The notes under the pieces: model-generated | What the model was told of the DNA's origin: nothing | Database searches by the model: none | The model's input: only the letters and a program-made list of their open reading frames with translations | Source: Alphaproteobacteria bacterium | GTDB taxonomy: Bacteria; Pseudomonadota; Alphaproteobacteria; CAAGCB01; CAG-977 | Direction: 5' to 3' | Assembly (NCBI GenBank): GCA_900768185.1 | Contig: CAAGCB010000004.1 | Span: 62,001-126,000 of the forward strand | Length of the DNA: 64,000 bases | Translations under genes and position numbers: made by a program | Shown: one piece after another, positions 1 to 7,362 of the stretch | Layout: each line of letters begins with the position of its first letter | How positions within the stretch are numbered: the stretch's first letter is position 1

Positions 1-1303
1 AAATCATCGTGCCGTATTCATCGCTGATAAACGTTTTTATGCCTTTTCCGAATTCAATCAGCGCCGTTTCATTTTCCGGACGGCGCATTTCAGCCAGCCG
101 TTCAAGCGTCAACGGTTTTCTTTCGTTGCTTTGATTGTTCGTTTTTTCACCAAGCTTGTCTTGAGCAAACGCTAGCAACCGCTGTTCAGAGGCGTCCAGT
201 TTCAAACCGGCGCTTTGTTTTCTGATGACAAATTCCGCTTGCGCCAGCTTGGCGTCGATGTTTTTAAGGACTTTGTCCGCGGTCGTCTGTTGGCAGACGC
301 TTTTTTCAATTTTCATCTGTTCGGCGAATTTTCCCGTCAGCCCCTTTTCAGATATTTGTCCCGCTTTTTGGGACGCCAAAGATTTTGCGCCGTTTTGAGG
401 GACGAAATCCTTGATGGATTTGACGCCTTTGCATTTCCATTCGTTCAGGCGTTTCTGTTCCGCTGCGTTCAAAGGCTCGTTCTTTTCCAGTTTTTCAAAC
501 AGGTATCTTCCTTCGTCCAAAAGGATTTTTGTTTTATTGACTCTATCGCCGCTGACGCAATCGTTGACCGTTTCCCCGTTCACGGTTGTTTGATATTCGA
601 CCGTCATGGAATTGGAATTGATAAAGGTCGAACCGCAGGCGACGATTTTATTGTCCTTAAACGCCCGGGATTGGGCAAGCAGGTTTTCCAGATGACGCAT
701 CGCGGCTCTTTCGGATTCGATCAGGGCGTCGCGTTTTGTCGGCGCGATGTCTGCCGGGAACTTTGTTCCGATATAGGCGGTCGGATTGAATGCGGCGGCG
801 GCGACAAACGGCGCGGCGAACGCGGCGGCGGCGGCTTTGTTCGCATGGTGTTCGGCTTGTTTCTTTTGTTCGGATTCGCGTTCTTTGGCTTTTTCACCTT
901 TGTCCGTCGTGGAAATGCCTTTGCTTTCACACGCTTTCATCAAAACTTCGCGCAGTTCCGGAGGCAATCCGGCTTCGACAGCCGCCCAGCCGTCTTCGCG
1001 GATTCGTTTCATATATTCGGAAATGATATACGCCGTATAGGTTTTGCGAACCTTTTCGTGCGCGAAGTCTTCGCGCAAACCGGAAAAACGCTGTTTATGG
1101 GATTGCAAGTCCATCGCGCGTCCGTCGCGTTTCAGCAAAAACAGGGCGGTTTCAATGTTGCGTCCGGTTTTTTCGGCTTGACGCTTGCGTCCGCGGTGTT
1201 TCTGTCTGGATTGCAAGACTTTCCAGTCGTGCTGCAACGCTTTCGCGGATTTCGTAATGTTTTCCTGTTCTTTGGCGGTGATGTCAACGTCCTTTTCCAT
1301 CAT
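1..1303 (-). CDS. Large hydrophilic protein of unknown function, cut by the left window edge
   Basis: An open frame of about 434 codons runs off the left edge, so the C-terminus is missing. Two adjacent ATG codons lie at 1303 and 1300. An AGAGG ribosome site sits 4 bases before the first and 7 before the second, so the second may be used. The protein is rich in Lys, Glu, Gln and Ala. An Ala-rich patch (FAAPFVAAAAF) lies near residue 170, but there is no signal peptide or clear membrane segment. I recognise no family. A strong sigma70-like promoter directly upstream shows that it starts its own transcript. The long open frame on the opposite strand is a shadow of this gene. Function unknown; coding status fairly sure. 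Confidence 0.7.
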   Translation of the reverse strand, partial: MMEKDVDITAKEQENITKSAKALQHDWKVLQSRQKHRGRKRQAEKTGRNIETALFLLKRDGRAMDLQSHKQRFSGLREDFAHEKVRKTYTAYIISEYMKRIREDGWAAVEAGLPPELREVLMKACESKGISTTDKGEKAKERESEQKKQAEHHANKAAAAAFAAPFVAAAAFNPTAYIGTKFPADIAPTKRDALIESERAAMRHLENLLAQSRAFKDNKIVACGSTFINSNSMTVEYQTTVNGETVNDCVSGDRVNKTKILLDEGRYLFEKLEKNEPLNAAEQKRLNEWKCKGVKSIKDFVPQNGAKSLASQKAGQISEKGLTGKFAEQMKIEKSVCQQTTADKVLKNIDAKLAQAEFVIRKQSAGLKLDASEQRLLAFAQDKLGEKTNNQSNERKPLTLERLAEMRRPENETALIEFGKGIKTFISDEYGTMI

Positions 1304-1327
1304 AGACCTCTTATGTTATTTCTTTAT

Positions 1328-1356
1328 ATATAACATACGCTGATGCGGGGTGTCAA
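1328..1356 (-). promoter_or_regulatory. Sigma70-like promoter of the left-edge gene
   Basis: On the minus strand, a perfect -35 TTGACA is followed by a 17-base spacer and the -10 TTATAT. It sits about 25 bases before the ATG. Confidence 0.7.
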
Positions 1357-1394
1357 GTTTTTAGACAAAATGGACGAAACATAAAAAGCGCATA

Positions 1395-1421
1395 GAAAAA
1401 GCGGAAGTTTTCACTTCCGCC
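1395..1421 (-). terminator. Rho-independent terminator of rpsU
   Basis: The 8-bp stem GCGGAAGT/ACTTCCGC closes a 4-base loop and is followed on the minus strand by TTTTTC. It lies about 25 bases after the rpsU stop. Confidence 0.8.
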
Positions 1422-1445
1422 TTTCGAGTTGCGCACAAAGCGGGC

Positions 1446-1652
1446 TTAGAACCCGTCGCGTTCCAGACGCTTGCGTTCCAGCTTGCGTGCGCGGCGAACA
1501 GCTTCGGCTTTTTCGCGGGCTTTCTTTTCAGAGGGTTTTTCAAAGTTGCGGCGCAATTTCATTTCACGGAAAACGCCTTCGCGCTGCATCTTTTTCTTCA
1601 AAGCCTTCAAAGCCTGATCGACATTGTTGTCACGTACAATAACCTGTACCAT
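1446..1652 (-). CDS. rpsU: 30S ribosomal protein bS21
   Basis: bS21 belongs to the small ribosomal subunit and in E. coli helps initiation on natural mRNAs. The 68-residue product starts MVQVIVRDNNVDQALKALKK, the family signature. It ends in a long basic helix of Arg, Lys and Glu residues typical of alphaproteobacterial bS21. The start is the ATG behind AAGGA at about 10 bases. An in-frame GTG nine bases earlier lies too close to that site and would add three non-conserved residues. The gene is monocistronic, with its own promoter about 160 bases upstream and a terminator after the stop. The long leader leaves room for regulation. Confidence 0.97.
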   Translation of the reverse strand: MVQVIVRDNNVDQALKALKKKMQREGVFREMKLRRNFEKPSEKKAREKAEAVRRARKLERKRLERDGF

Positions 1653-2008
1653 TAAAATCACATCCTTTTGTAAGAGGGAAACAATCCCGTTAGAAACAAA
1701 ATCATCTGTTCGCGAACACGATACCCGTGAACAAACGAAAATTCAAGCCTAAAAAGTTCTCTTCGGGCAAAAAGAGAAAAAATCCCCTCCTTTACGGAAA
1801 AAGGTTGTCACTTCTTTTAAGATATAACGAAAACGTCGTTTCGACAAGCGCTTTGTCGCACTGAACGTGAAAAAAATGCCGAATCGAAGCAAACGCCCTT
1901 TTCATTGTCGCAAGTTGCGGAAAATAATTTTTTGACGAAAAAATGCTTTGCTTTTTTGTCAAAACTTTGTATTCTTAATTTAAGAAAATCGTTTGGAGAA
2001 ACTTGAAA
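1653..2008. other. Divergent intergenic region between rpsU and the HExxH protein gene
   Basis: This AT-rich gap holds the rpsU promoter and its long leader. The leader contains a perfect 12-base palindrome TGTTCGCGAACA at 1707-1718 and a possible hairpin TTCTC/GAGAA near 1759-1783. On the plus strand TTGTCA at 1956-1961 could be a -35 for the next gene, but no good -10 follows it. I see no coding sequence. Confidence 0.5.
1819..1847 (-). promoter_or_regulatory. Predicted rpsU promoter
   Basis: On the minus strand, -35 TTGTCG, a 17-base spacer and -10 TATCTT. The transcript would start near 1812, giving an rpsU leader of about 160 bases. Confidence 0.55.
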
Positions 2009-3031
2009 ATGGCATCAAAATCCTTAAAAGCAGCCATGAACGCCGTTGAACGCCGCGCGCCGGAAAAATTCGACGAAAAACCGTTGGTCGATATCGCGGT
2101 TCGCGGGCGCGACAACAGGTTTAAAAAAAGCGATGAAAAGCGGCTGGTGAAATTCGTTAACGCGATCGCCTGTCATTCGCCGTTCGGGCGCGCCGTGCTG
2201 GAAGATGCGGCAAAAGGCGGCTACACGCTGATTATGGAATGCCAAAAGGGGACTTGCGGCTATTGCGACAAGGAATCCAAAATTCTGTCGTTGAATCCGC
2301 GTCTGACGGACGAATTGCTGGTCGCGACGCTGGCGCACGAAGGACGGCACGCGCAACAGTTCGTGAACGGCGGTGACGATCGTTTCGGCGTGTTCAATCT
2401 GAAAAGCGAACTGATGTATCAGCGCGCGATGGAAGCCGACGCCGAAGCTGCCGCCGCCGCGACATGTCATGAAATCAAGGTCAATTCCGGCAACGCGGGA
2501 CCGTGGAACGACTTTGCCGACGATTCCGTCGAAATCGCCGCGGCGTTTCGCAAAGCCGCACGCAAGCCTGACGCAAAAGTGTCGGATAAAATGTTGCAGG
2601 CGGCTTTTAATGCTTGGTACACCGACATCGATATGGTTGAAGGATATGAAGAAGGGTACATCACAGACGTGATGAAAGACGCCATGGTCGGTCCCAAAAA
2701 CAGAATGCCGCGCTATTCAAAACAGGCTAATTCCGCCGATACGGTGCAAATGTTTTGCCGTAACGCCGAAGGAAAGTGTTACTGGGCGGATAATTTGAAT
2801 GTTTTGGAAAACGAAGACAAACTGTCGATTTGCGCCAAAACATACAAAGTCGCCAAAAAATTCTTCGCCGTGCGTGAAATGAAAACGGGCAGAGCGCCCG
2901 ATCCGACGTTGGAAACGTTGAAAGTCCGCGACAGAAAACCCGCGGAACGGGGGAAAAGAAACGCTAAAACGCAAATAAACGGGTTTAAATTCTCCGTCGT
3001 CGCCAATAGGGCGGGCGCGGGACGGTGTTAA
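2009..3031 (+). CDS. Putative zinc metallopeptidase-like protein (HEGRH motif)
   Basis: The 340-residue protein carries LVATLAHEGRHAQQF, an HExxH-type zinc motif at residues 110-114. Acidic residues in EADAEAAAAA about 35 residues later could supply a third ligand. This layout resembles the DUF6782-type putative metallopeptidases, an assignment made from memory of the motif. Four cysteines cluster just before it, in CQKGTCGYC. There is no signal peptide, so it is probably cytoplasmic. GGAG lies 10 bases before the chosen ATG; a TTG six bases earlier is too close to that site. The Lys/Arg-rich tail looks disordered. The gene stands alone and ends at a terminator. Substrate unknown. Confidence 0.75.
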   Translation: MASKSLKAAMNAVERRAPEKFDEKPLVDIAVRGRDNRFKKSDEKRLVKFVNAIACHSPFGRAVLEDAAKGGYTLIMECQKGTCGYCDKESKILSLNPRLTDELLVATLAHEGRHAQQFVNGGDDRFGVFNLKSELMYQRAMEADAEAAAAATCHEIKVNSGNAGPWNDFADDSVEIAAAFRKAARKPDAKVSDKMLQAAFNAWYTDIDMVEGYEEGYITDVMKDAMVGPKNRMPRYSKQANSADTVQMFCRNAEGKCYWADNLNVLENEDKLSICAKTYKVAKKFFAVREMKTGRAPDPTLETLKVRDRKPAERGKRNAKTQINGFKFSVVANRAGAGRC

Positions 3032-3065
3032 GGGATTCATTTTCCATCTCCCTTGGTAAATGTGA

Positions 3066-3105
3066 CAAAAACGACTTCGAATGAAAATTCGGAGTCGTTT
3101 TTTTC
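3066..3105. terminator. Bidirectional terminator between convergent genes
   Basis: A stem of about 12 bp (ACGACTTCGAAT with ATTCGGAGTCGT, one wobble) has a GAAA loop and a T-run on the plus side. A-rich sequence on the other side gives U-rich flanking in both directions. Confidence 0.85.
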
Positions 3106-3110
3106 GGGCG

Positions 3111-3578
3111 TTAAACGACGACAAACCAGCAGTTCACAAAACCGATAAATCCGATGACAATGCCGACGGGAATCATCAGCGCGCCCGCGATCAGATCGAT
3201 TTTTCGAAACGCCGCAAACGTCAGCATGTAAATGAAAAAAGTCAGCAGTAATTCGAACAACGCGCCGATAAACAGTTCTAAACCGAAAAACAGTTGCAGC
3301 CAGAGCGCCAGTAAAACGAATTGTCCCCAAAAATACTGTTTTGCCGCTTTGGTGTTTTGATCGTCCTCGATCAGAACGAACGCGACGCCTTGCGCCAGAT
3401 ACGCCGTGATGCAACATATAAAAAAGACGAGCCGCGTTGTCGGAAACGGCAAAGGGTTCTCTATATACTGGATTTTGTCCCAGAACTGAGTCGCGATAAA
3501 CGCAAAAAACACGCCCGTGACGCCGCATAGCGCCAAAACGGGATATGCCGACGATGCCCGATTGTTAGAATCTGTCAT
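3111..3578 (-). CDS. TspO/MBR-family membrane protein
   Basis: This 155-residue protein has about five hydrophobic segments, as in TspO (tryptophan-rich sensory protein), which binds porphyrins and related ligands. The C-terminal half fits best: QFVLLALWLQLFFGLE matches the family's ALW-x-x-LFFG motif, AFRKIDLIAGALMIP follows, and the last helix has FVNCW where the family has a conserved Asn. The N-terminal half is less typical and poorer in Trp. An AAGGAGG ribosome site supports the ATG. It is monocistronic and converges on the HExxH gene. About 290 bases of AT-rich noncoding DNA separate it from the next gene on the other strand; I see no clear element there. Family fairly sure, ligand unknown. 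Confidence 0.8.
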   Translation of the reverse strand: MTDSNNRASSAYPVLALCGVTGVFFAFIATQFWDKIQYIENPLPFPTTRLVFFICCITAYLAQGVAFVLIEDDQNTKAAKQYFWGQFVLLALWLQLFFGLELFIGALFELLLTFFIYMLTFAAFRKIDLIAGALMIPVGIVIGFIGFVNCWFVVV

Positions 3579-3872
3579 ATCAGACCTCCTTTTTTCTTTA
3601 TTTTATCCCGTTTGCGGACGGATCCGGAATATCGGAAAAGGGTTATGTCGGTGAAAGCGATTGCTTTTTCGGATTGATAAACTTTGTATGTCGACGCGCA
3701 TAAAGCGGATAAAAAATTCAATTTTCGGCGCGCATGTTCATTTATGCCTTTTTTTTAATTAAGCTTCTTACAGTCTGTTCGGACGGAGGGAGAAGACGGT
3801 TTGTAGATTTTTATCGCCAAACGGACGGATCGGGAGTATACTGTCCGTTGACTTTGGATAACGGGAGGGAGC

Positions 3873-4451
3873 ATGAACAATCGCTTTAAATTCTTGATGT
3901 GCGCCGCATTGGCGTGCGGGGCGACGGCGGTTTGCGCCGCCGAAAGCATTTCCGAACAGGCGAAAAAGGTCGCCGCCGCTTATGACAGAAAAGAGCGGCT
4001 GGAAAAAAACGACGTGCGGGCGGGGCAGAAAATTCAGGATATCGGGTCTTTGACGATTGACGACTTTTTAAAGCTGGACGCCGTTCCCGACGGGTTGGGC
4101 GCGGCGGAAGCGCAGCAACAGAACGATCCCGCCGCCGAATTCAGCGGCATTTCCGCGGAACAGGCGGCTTTGTCCGTCGCAATCATGCGCAAGCAGGGTA
4201 TTGAACTGCCGGACGGATTGGAGGACTCGATCCGCAAAAATCCGGAAAAAGCGGCGCAGTTGATGAATGACGCCTTTCAGAAAATCAAACCCGCCGAAAT
4301 CAACGGCAAGGAAGATATCGCCAAACAGCGCCGCGCCGTTATTCGCGAAGCCGAAAAGAATCTGGGGGTCAGCTTTAAAACCCTGTTGGAAACGCAAAAA
4401 GAGCTGATGAGCGGTTCCGCCAAAAAACGCAGAAGAGGCGGAAAAAAATGA
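3873..4451 (+). CDS. Secreted protein of unknown function
   Basis: The 192-residue product begins with a clear signal peptide (FLMCAALACGATAVCA then AES), so it is probably periplasmic. The rest is hydrophilic, rich in Ala, Glu and Gln, with a highly basic end SAKKRRRGGKK. No known domain is apparent. GGGAGGG before the ATG is a strong ribosome site. A TATACT -10-like element lies about 30 bases upstream without a convincing -35. The stop overlaps the start of trmJ by four bases (ATGA), so the two are co-translated. A direct role with TrmJ is unlikely from the predicted location. Confidence 0.75.
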   Translation: MNNRFKFLMCAALACGATAVCAAESISEQAKKVAAAYDRKERLEKNDVRAGQKIQDIGSLTIDDFLKLDAVPDGLGAAEAQQQNDPAAEFSGISAEQAALSVAIMRKQGIELPDGLEDSIRKNPEKAAQLMNDAFQKIKPAEINGKEDIAKQRRAVIREAEKNLGVSFKTLLETQKELMSGSAKKRRRGGKK

Positions 4452-5194
4452 TTTCGTCGAAACGGGGCGTCGTCGCTCCCGTCTTTATTCTGGTGCGTCC
4501 GCAACTGGCTGAAAACGTCGGGACGGCGGCGCGCGCGATGATGAATTGCTGTATTGACGAAATGCGGCTGGTCGATCCGGACGAAGATCATTTGTCCGAT
4601 CGTGCGATTGCGGCGTCTTCGGGGGCGGGCGAAATTTTGCGCGGCGCGAAAGTGTTCAAAACCGTCGCCGATGCGGTCGGGGATCTGCAAAAAGTGTACG
4701 CGACGACGGGACGTCCGCGTGATATGATCAAGCCCGTTTTAACGGGACGGGGCATGGCGCGGGAAATTTGCGATCTGCAATCGGCGGCGGTGAAATGCGG
4801 CGTTCTGTTCGGTCCCGAACGGACGGGACTGGAAAACGGTGATTTGGCGTATGCGGATACGATTGTCAACATTCCGTTAAATCCGCGTCATTGTTCGCTG
4901 AATCTGGCGCAGGCGGTTTTGCTGGTCGGATACGAGATTTTTCGTCTGGCTGACGAAACGCCCGAGCGCGTTTTGTCGATGCCGAATACGGAACCCGCAA
5001 ACAAGGCGGAAATCGAGCATTTGTTTTCCCGTTTGGAACGGGAACTGGACGATGCGGGCTATTTCAAATCCCCTGAAAAAAAACCGCGCATGATGCGGAA
5101 TTTGCGCAATATTTTTATGCGCGCGGATTTGACATCGCAGGACGTGCGCACGTTGCACGGTGTGTTTGTCGATTTGTCGCGCGGACAGTCCTGA
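4448..5194 (+). CDS. trmJ: tRNA (cytidine/uridine-2'-O-)-methyltransferase, TrmJ type
   Basis: TrmJ, a SPOUT-fold enzyme, methylates the ribose 2'-O of nucleotide 32 in some tRNAs using S-adenosylmethionine. Conserved motifs are present: FILVRPQLAENVGTAARAMM near the start, VLFGPERTGLENGDL in the middle, and INIP-like VNIPLNPRHCSLNLAQAV, the cofactor-binding trefoil knot. The length of 248 residues fits TrmJ. The gene overlaps the upstream secreted-protein gene by four bases. It converges on the Cys-rich protein gene with a gap of only four bases and no terminator I can see. The exact tRNA substrate cannot be told from sequence. Confidence 0.92.
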   Translation: MISSKRGVVAPVFILVRPQLAENVGTAARAMMNCCIDEMRLVDPDEDHLSDRAIAASSGAGEILRGAKVFKTVADAVGDLQKVYATTGRPRDMIKPVLTGRGMAREICDLQSAAVKCGVLFGPERTGLENGDLAYADTIVNIPLNPRHCSLNLAQAVLLVGYEIFRLADETPERVLSMPNTEPANKAEIEHLFSRLERELDDAGYFKSPEKKPRMMRNLRNIFMRADLTSQDVRTLHGVFVDLSRGQS

Positions 5195-5198
5195 CGGA

Positions 5199-6074
5199 TC
5201 AGCGTTTCTTTGATTTCGATTTGACCGCCGATCCGGATTTCAAAGACGCTTTTTTTGACGGGGCGGATTTTTTAGCGGCTTTTTTCTTTTTAACGGCGGG
5301 CTTGACGATTTTCTTTTTCGGCGGAGCGGCTGAAGCGCAAACGGGCGTGCCGTCTTCCAGTTCGGTCATTTCTTCGCCGAAGGGGCAGTTGAAACAGCCG
5401 CCCTGTCTGTTTTTATAGGGCGCGTTTTTCGGACAGGCGCGGCAAATCCATTTTCCGTCCGTGTTTTTTTCGACATAAGGACACAGAAAGTCGTTTTTTT
5501 TCGCCAATCTGCGGCAGATATCGATTTGTTTCCGCGCGCTTTCATCGTCCGGGAACGCGGAAGGACAGACGTTTTTCAGCGGTTCCTTGTTGTGAAAGGT
5601 CTTTTCCTGTTTCGTCCGCGGGCGGGGCAGACCGGTTTTGTAATCCGCCCCCAACTTTGACGCCATGCGTTCCAATTCATCGCTTTTTACGGAACTTCCG
5701 TTCGGCTTTTGCGCTTTTCCCGCAATGACGGGATACGCCGACAGGCACATCGGACGACCGGAACGCTTTGCCAACAAAGTTCCCGCCGGACATCTGACGC
5801 AATAGGCTTTGTTCCTTACTTCGTCAACCATGTACGTCGCGCCGTCGGGACAGGAGGCGCATGCGCCGAATTTTTGTTTCGGATAGTCTTTTTTTTCACC
5901 CAAAGTGCATTTTTCCCGCCGTTTGAACAGCAGATTGTAGATCGTTGGCGACGACGTTTTCGGAATATAAGCGTACTGGTACGCTGTTTGACGCGGCGCG
6001 GCGGCGGCTTGTCCGGCGAAGAAAAGGGCGACAAGTCCGGCAAAGACGGCGGCAATCGATTTTTTTACGGTCAT
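5199..6074 (-). CDS. Secreted Cys-rich protein with Lys-rich C-terminal tail
   Basis: The 291-residue product begins with a signal peptide (SIAAVFAGLVALFFAGQAAAA). Several small modules follow with CxxCP signatures: CASCPDG, CVRCPAGTLL, CRACPKNAPY and CFNCPFGEEM. They resemble eukaryotic-like Cys-rich repeats that fold through disulfides or bind metal. The last 50 residues are a Lys/Ala/Ser tail (AVKKKKAAKKSAPSKK). The start is the ATG overlapping the stop of the upstream Sel1 gene by four bases. An earlier in-frame start would lie inside that gene and spoil the signal peptide. Coupling to the Sel1 gene suggests a joint extracytoplasmic task. The basic tail could bind anionic polymers (inference). 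Confidence 0.75.
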   Translation of the reverse strand: MTVKKSIAAVFAGLVALFFAGQAAAAPRQTAYQYAYIPKTSSPTIYNLLFKRREKCTLGEKKDYPKQKFGACASCPDGATYMVDEVRNKAYCVRCPAGTLLAKRSGRPMCLSAYPVIAGKAQKPNGSSVKSDELERMASKLGADYKTGLPRPRTKQEKTFHNKEPLKNVCPSAFPDDESARKQIDICRRLAKKNDFLCPYVEKNTDGKWICRACPKNAPYKNRQGGCFNCPFGEEMTELEDGTPVCASAAPPKKKIVKPAVKKKKAAKKSAPSKKASLKSGSAVKSKSKKR

Positions 6075-7246
6075 TCTTCGGTATCCTCTTCGCGCCAAGT
6101 CAGGTTTAAATCGCATACGCCCGTCGTTTCCGCCCCCAGACAGGCGTTTGTGTAGCGGCTGATTTTAATCACGTTGCGGTCTTTCAACGCTTTGTTCAAC
6201 AGACGCTTGCGTTCCGCCGTCGTGTAAAAGGTGATGCCGCAGGCTTCGAACGTTTGGTCGCCGATGCCGGCTTTTTCGACATAGCCGTCGTGAACATCGA
6301 AACTGCGGTAAAAATCGGGGTTGAAGATTTTAACGGCGTATGTCGCGATATCGGGCGCTTTGCGCGTTGTTTCGAAAAACGGTTTGCTTTTCAGGCAATC
6401 TTCCGCGATGTTTTGGTCGCGCACGTTTTTTTTGCCGACGGACGGCAGGGATTGTCCGGTCAGATCGTTCCAATCCGCCAGCGTTTCCCTCAGATCGGCG
6501 GAAACAAGAATTTCGCGCGCTTTTTGCCTGTCGCGCGGAACGCCGTGACCGTAGAACGACATCAGCGCGCGCACCAGTGGTGTTTCACACAGCCTTAGCC
6601 AATATTTCGTGTCTTTCAAACTGCGGCGCATGCCGATGCCGAAATACGACATTTCGACCAAAGCACAACGGGCGGCTTTGCTGGGGTTTTTGCGGGCGTG
6701 GGCGGCTTTGCGCATCCAGCGCAGGGATTTTTCGTAATCGGCGTGAACGCTTTTGCCGTCCAGATACATTTTCGCCAGCCCGTATTGCCCGTCGGCGTCG
6801 CCCCCGACCGCCGCCTTTTTATAATAGGCGAAGGCTTTGTCATAGTCCCCGGCGCGGTAGTAAATGCGGGCAAGTTCCTTGTGGCAGAAAAAGTTTTTTT
6901 CTTTGTCGGCGCATTTTTCATACCATTCGATCGCGGTTTGCGTATTTCGGGCGATGCCGTAACGTCCCGAATAATAACCGAAACCCAGCAGGGAACAGGC
7001 GCGCAAAAAGCTTTCGTCGTCGCACAGGCGCGTCAGTTCGATCAGCGCGGTTTTCGGTCTTTGCCCGTACAGCATTTTTTCAGCCGCGGCAAAGTCGGAT
7101 TTGTTTTTTTCGTCGGCGGGCGAGGGAGGGGCGACCGTGGCGGCGGCGACCGATTTTCCGGTCTTGCGCGCTTTGCCTTTGGCGGCGGCGAAAGCGGGCG
7201 ACGCCGTTAAGACCGTCATCATCAATACCGCGATAAACTTTTTCAT
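6071..7246 (-). CDS. Secreted Sel1-repeat (TPR-like) protein
   Basis: A signal peptide (FIAVLMMTVLTASPAFA) leads into at least three to four Sel1-like repeats in the first 250 residues. Examples are LLGFGYYSGRYGIARN with AIEWYEKCAD, and GQYGLAKMYLDGKSVHADY with SLRWMRKAA. Such alpha-solenoids act as protein-protein scaffolds, often in the periplasm. The C-terminal 130 residues lack repeats, and I recognise no domain there. It is the first gene of a two-gene operon with the Cys-rich secreted protein. Its promoter faces that of rmuC and shares the -35 region. Partner proteins unknown. Confidence 0.85.
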   Translation of the reverse strand: MKKFIAVLMMTVLTASPAFAAAKGKARKTGKSVAAATVAPPSPADEKNKSDFAAAEKMLYGQRPKTALIELTRLCDDESFLRACSLLGFGYYSGRYGIARNTQTAIEWYEKCADKEKNFFCHKELARIYYRAGDYDKAFAYYKKAAVGGDADGQYGLAKMYLDGKSVHADYEKSLRWMRKAAHARKNPSKAARCALVEMSYFGIGMRRSLKDTKYWLRLCETPLVRALMSFYGHGVPRDRQKAREILVSADLRETLADWNDLTGQSLPSVGKKNVRDQNIAEDCLKSKPFFETTRKAPDIATYAVKIFNPDFYRSFDVHDGYVEKAGIGDQTFEACGITFYTTAERKRLLNKALKDRNVIKISRYTNACLGAETTGVCDLNLTWREEDTEE

Positions 7247-7276
7247 GAAGCGTCCTTTTCACACATTCGAACCGAT

Positions 7277-7304
7277 AGTATATATGACCGCCGCCGATTG
7301 ACAA
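7277..7304 (-). promoter_or_regulatory. Promoter of the Sel1/Cys-rich operon
   Basis: On the minus strand, -35 TTGTCA, a 16-base spacer and -10 TATACT. The -35 hexamer lies on top of the oppositely oriented rmuC -35. Confidence 0.55.
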
Positions 7305-7326
7305 AACAGAAAAAAAGATTTTTAAT
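7298..7326 (+). promoter_or_regulatory. rmuC promoter
   Basis: A perfect -35 TTGACA, a 17-base spacer and -10 TTTAAT, ending about 35 bases before the rmuC ATG. Confidence 0.65.
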
Positions 7327-7362
7327 CAAATCCGTCTTTTTACAAATAAATCGGAGTGGAAA

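Noticed and set aside
215..1333. A 372-codon plus-strand frame at the left edge
   Set aside because: The minus-strand frame has a strong promoter, ribosome site and sensible composition; the plus-strand product is Phe/Arg-rich like other shadows.
1714..1735. GAAC...GAAC pair resembling an SOS (LexA) box
   Set aside because: The alphaproteobacterial box is GTTC-N7-GTTC; the spacing here is 11.
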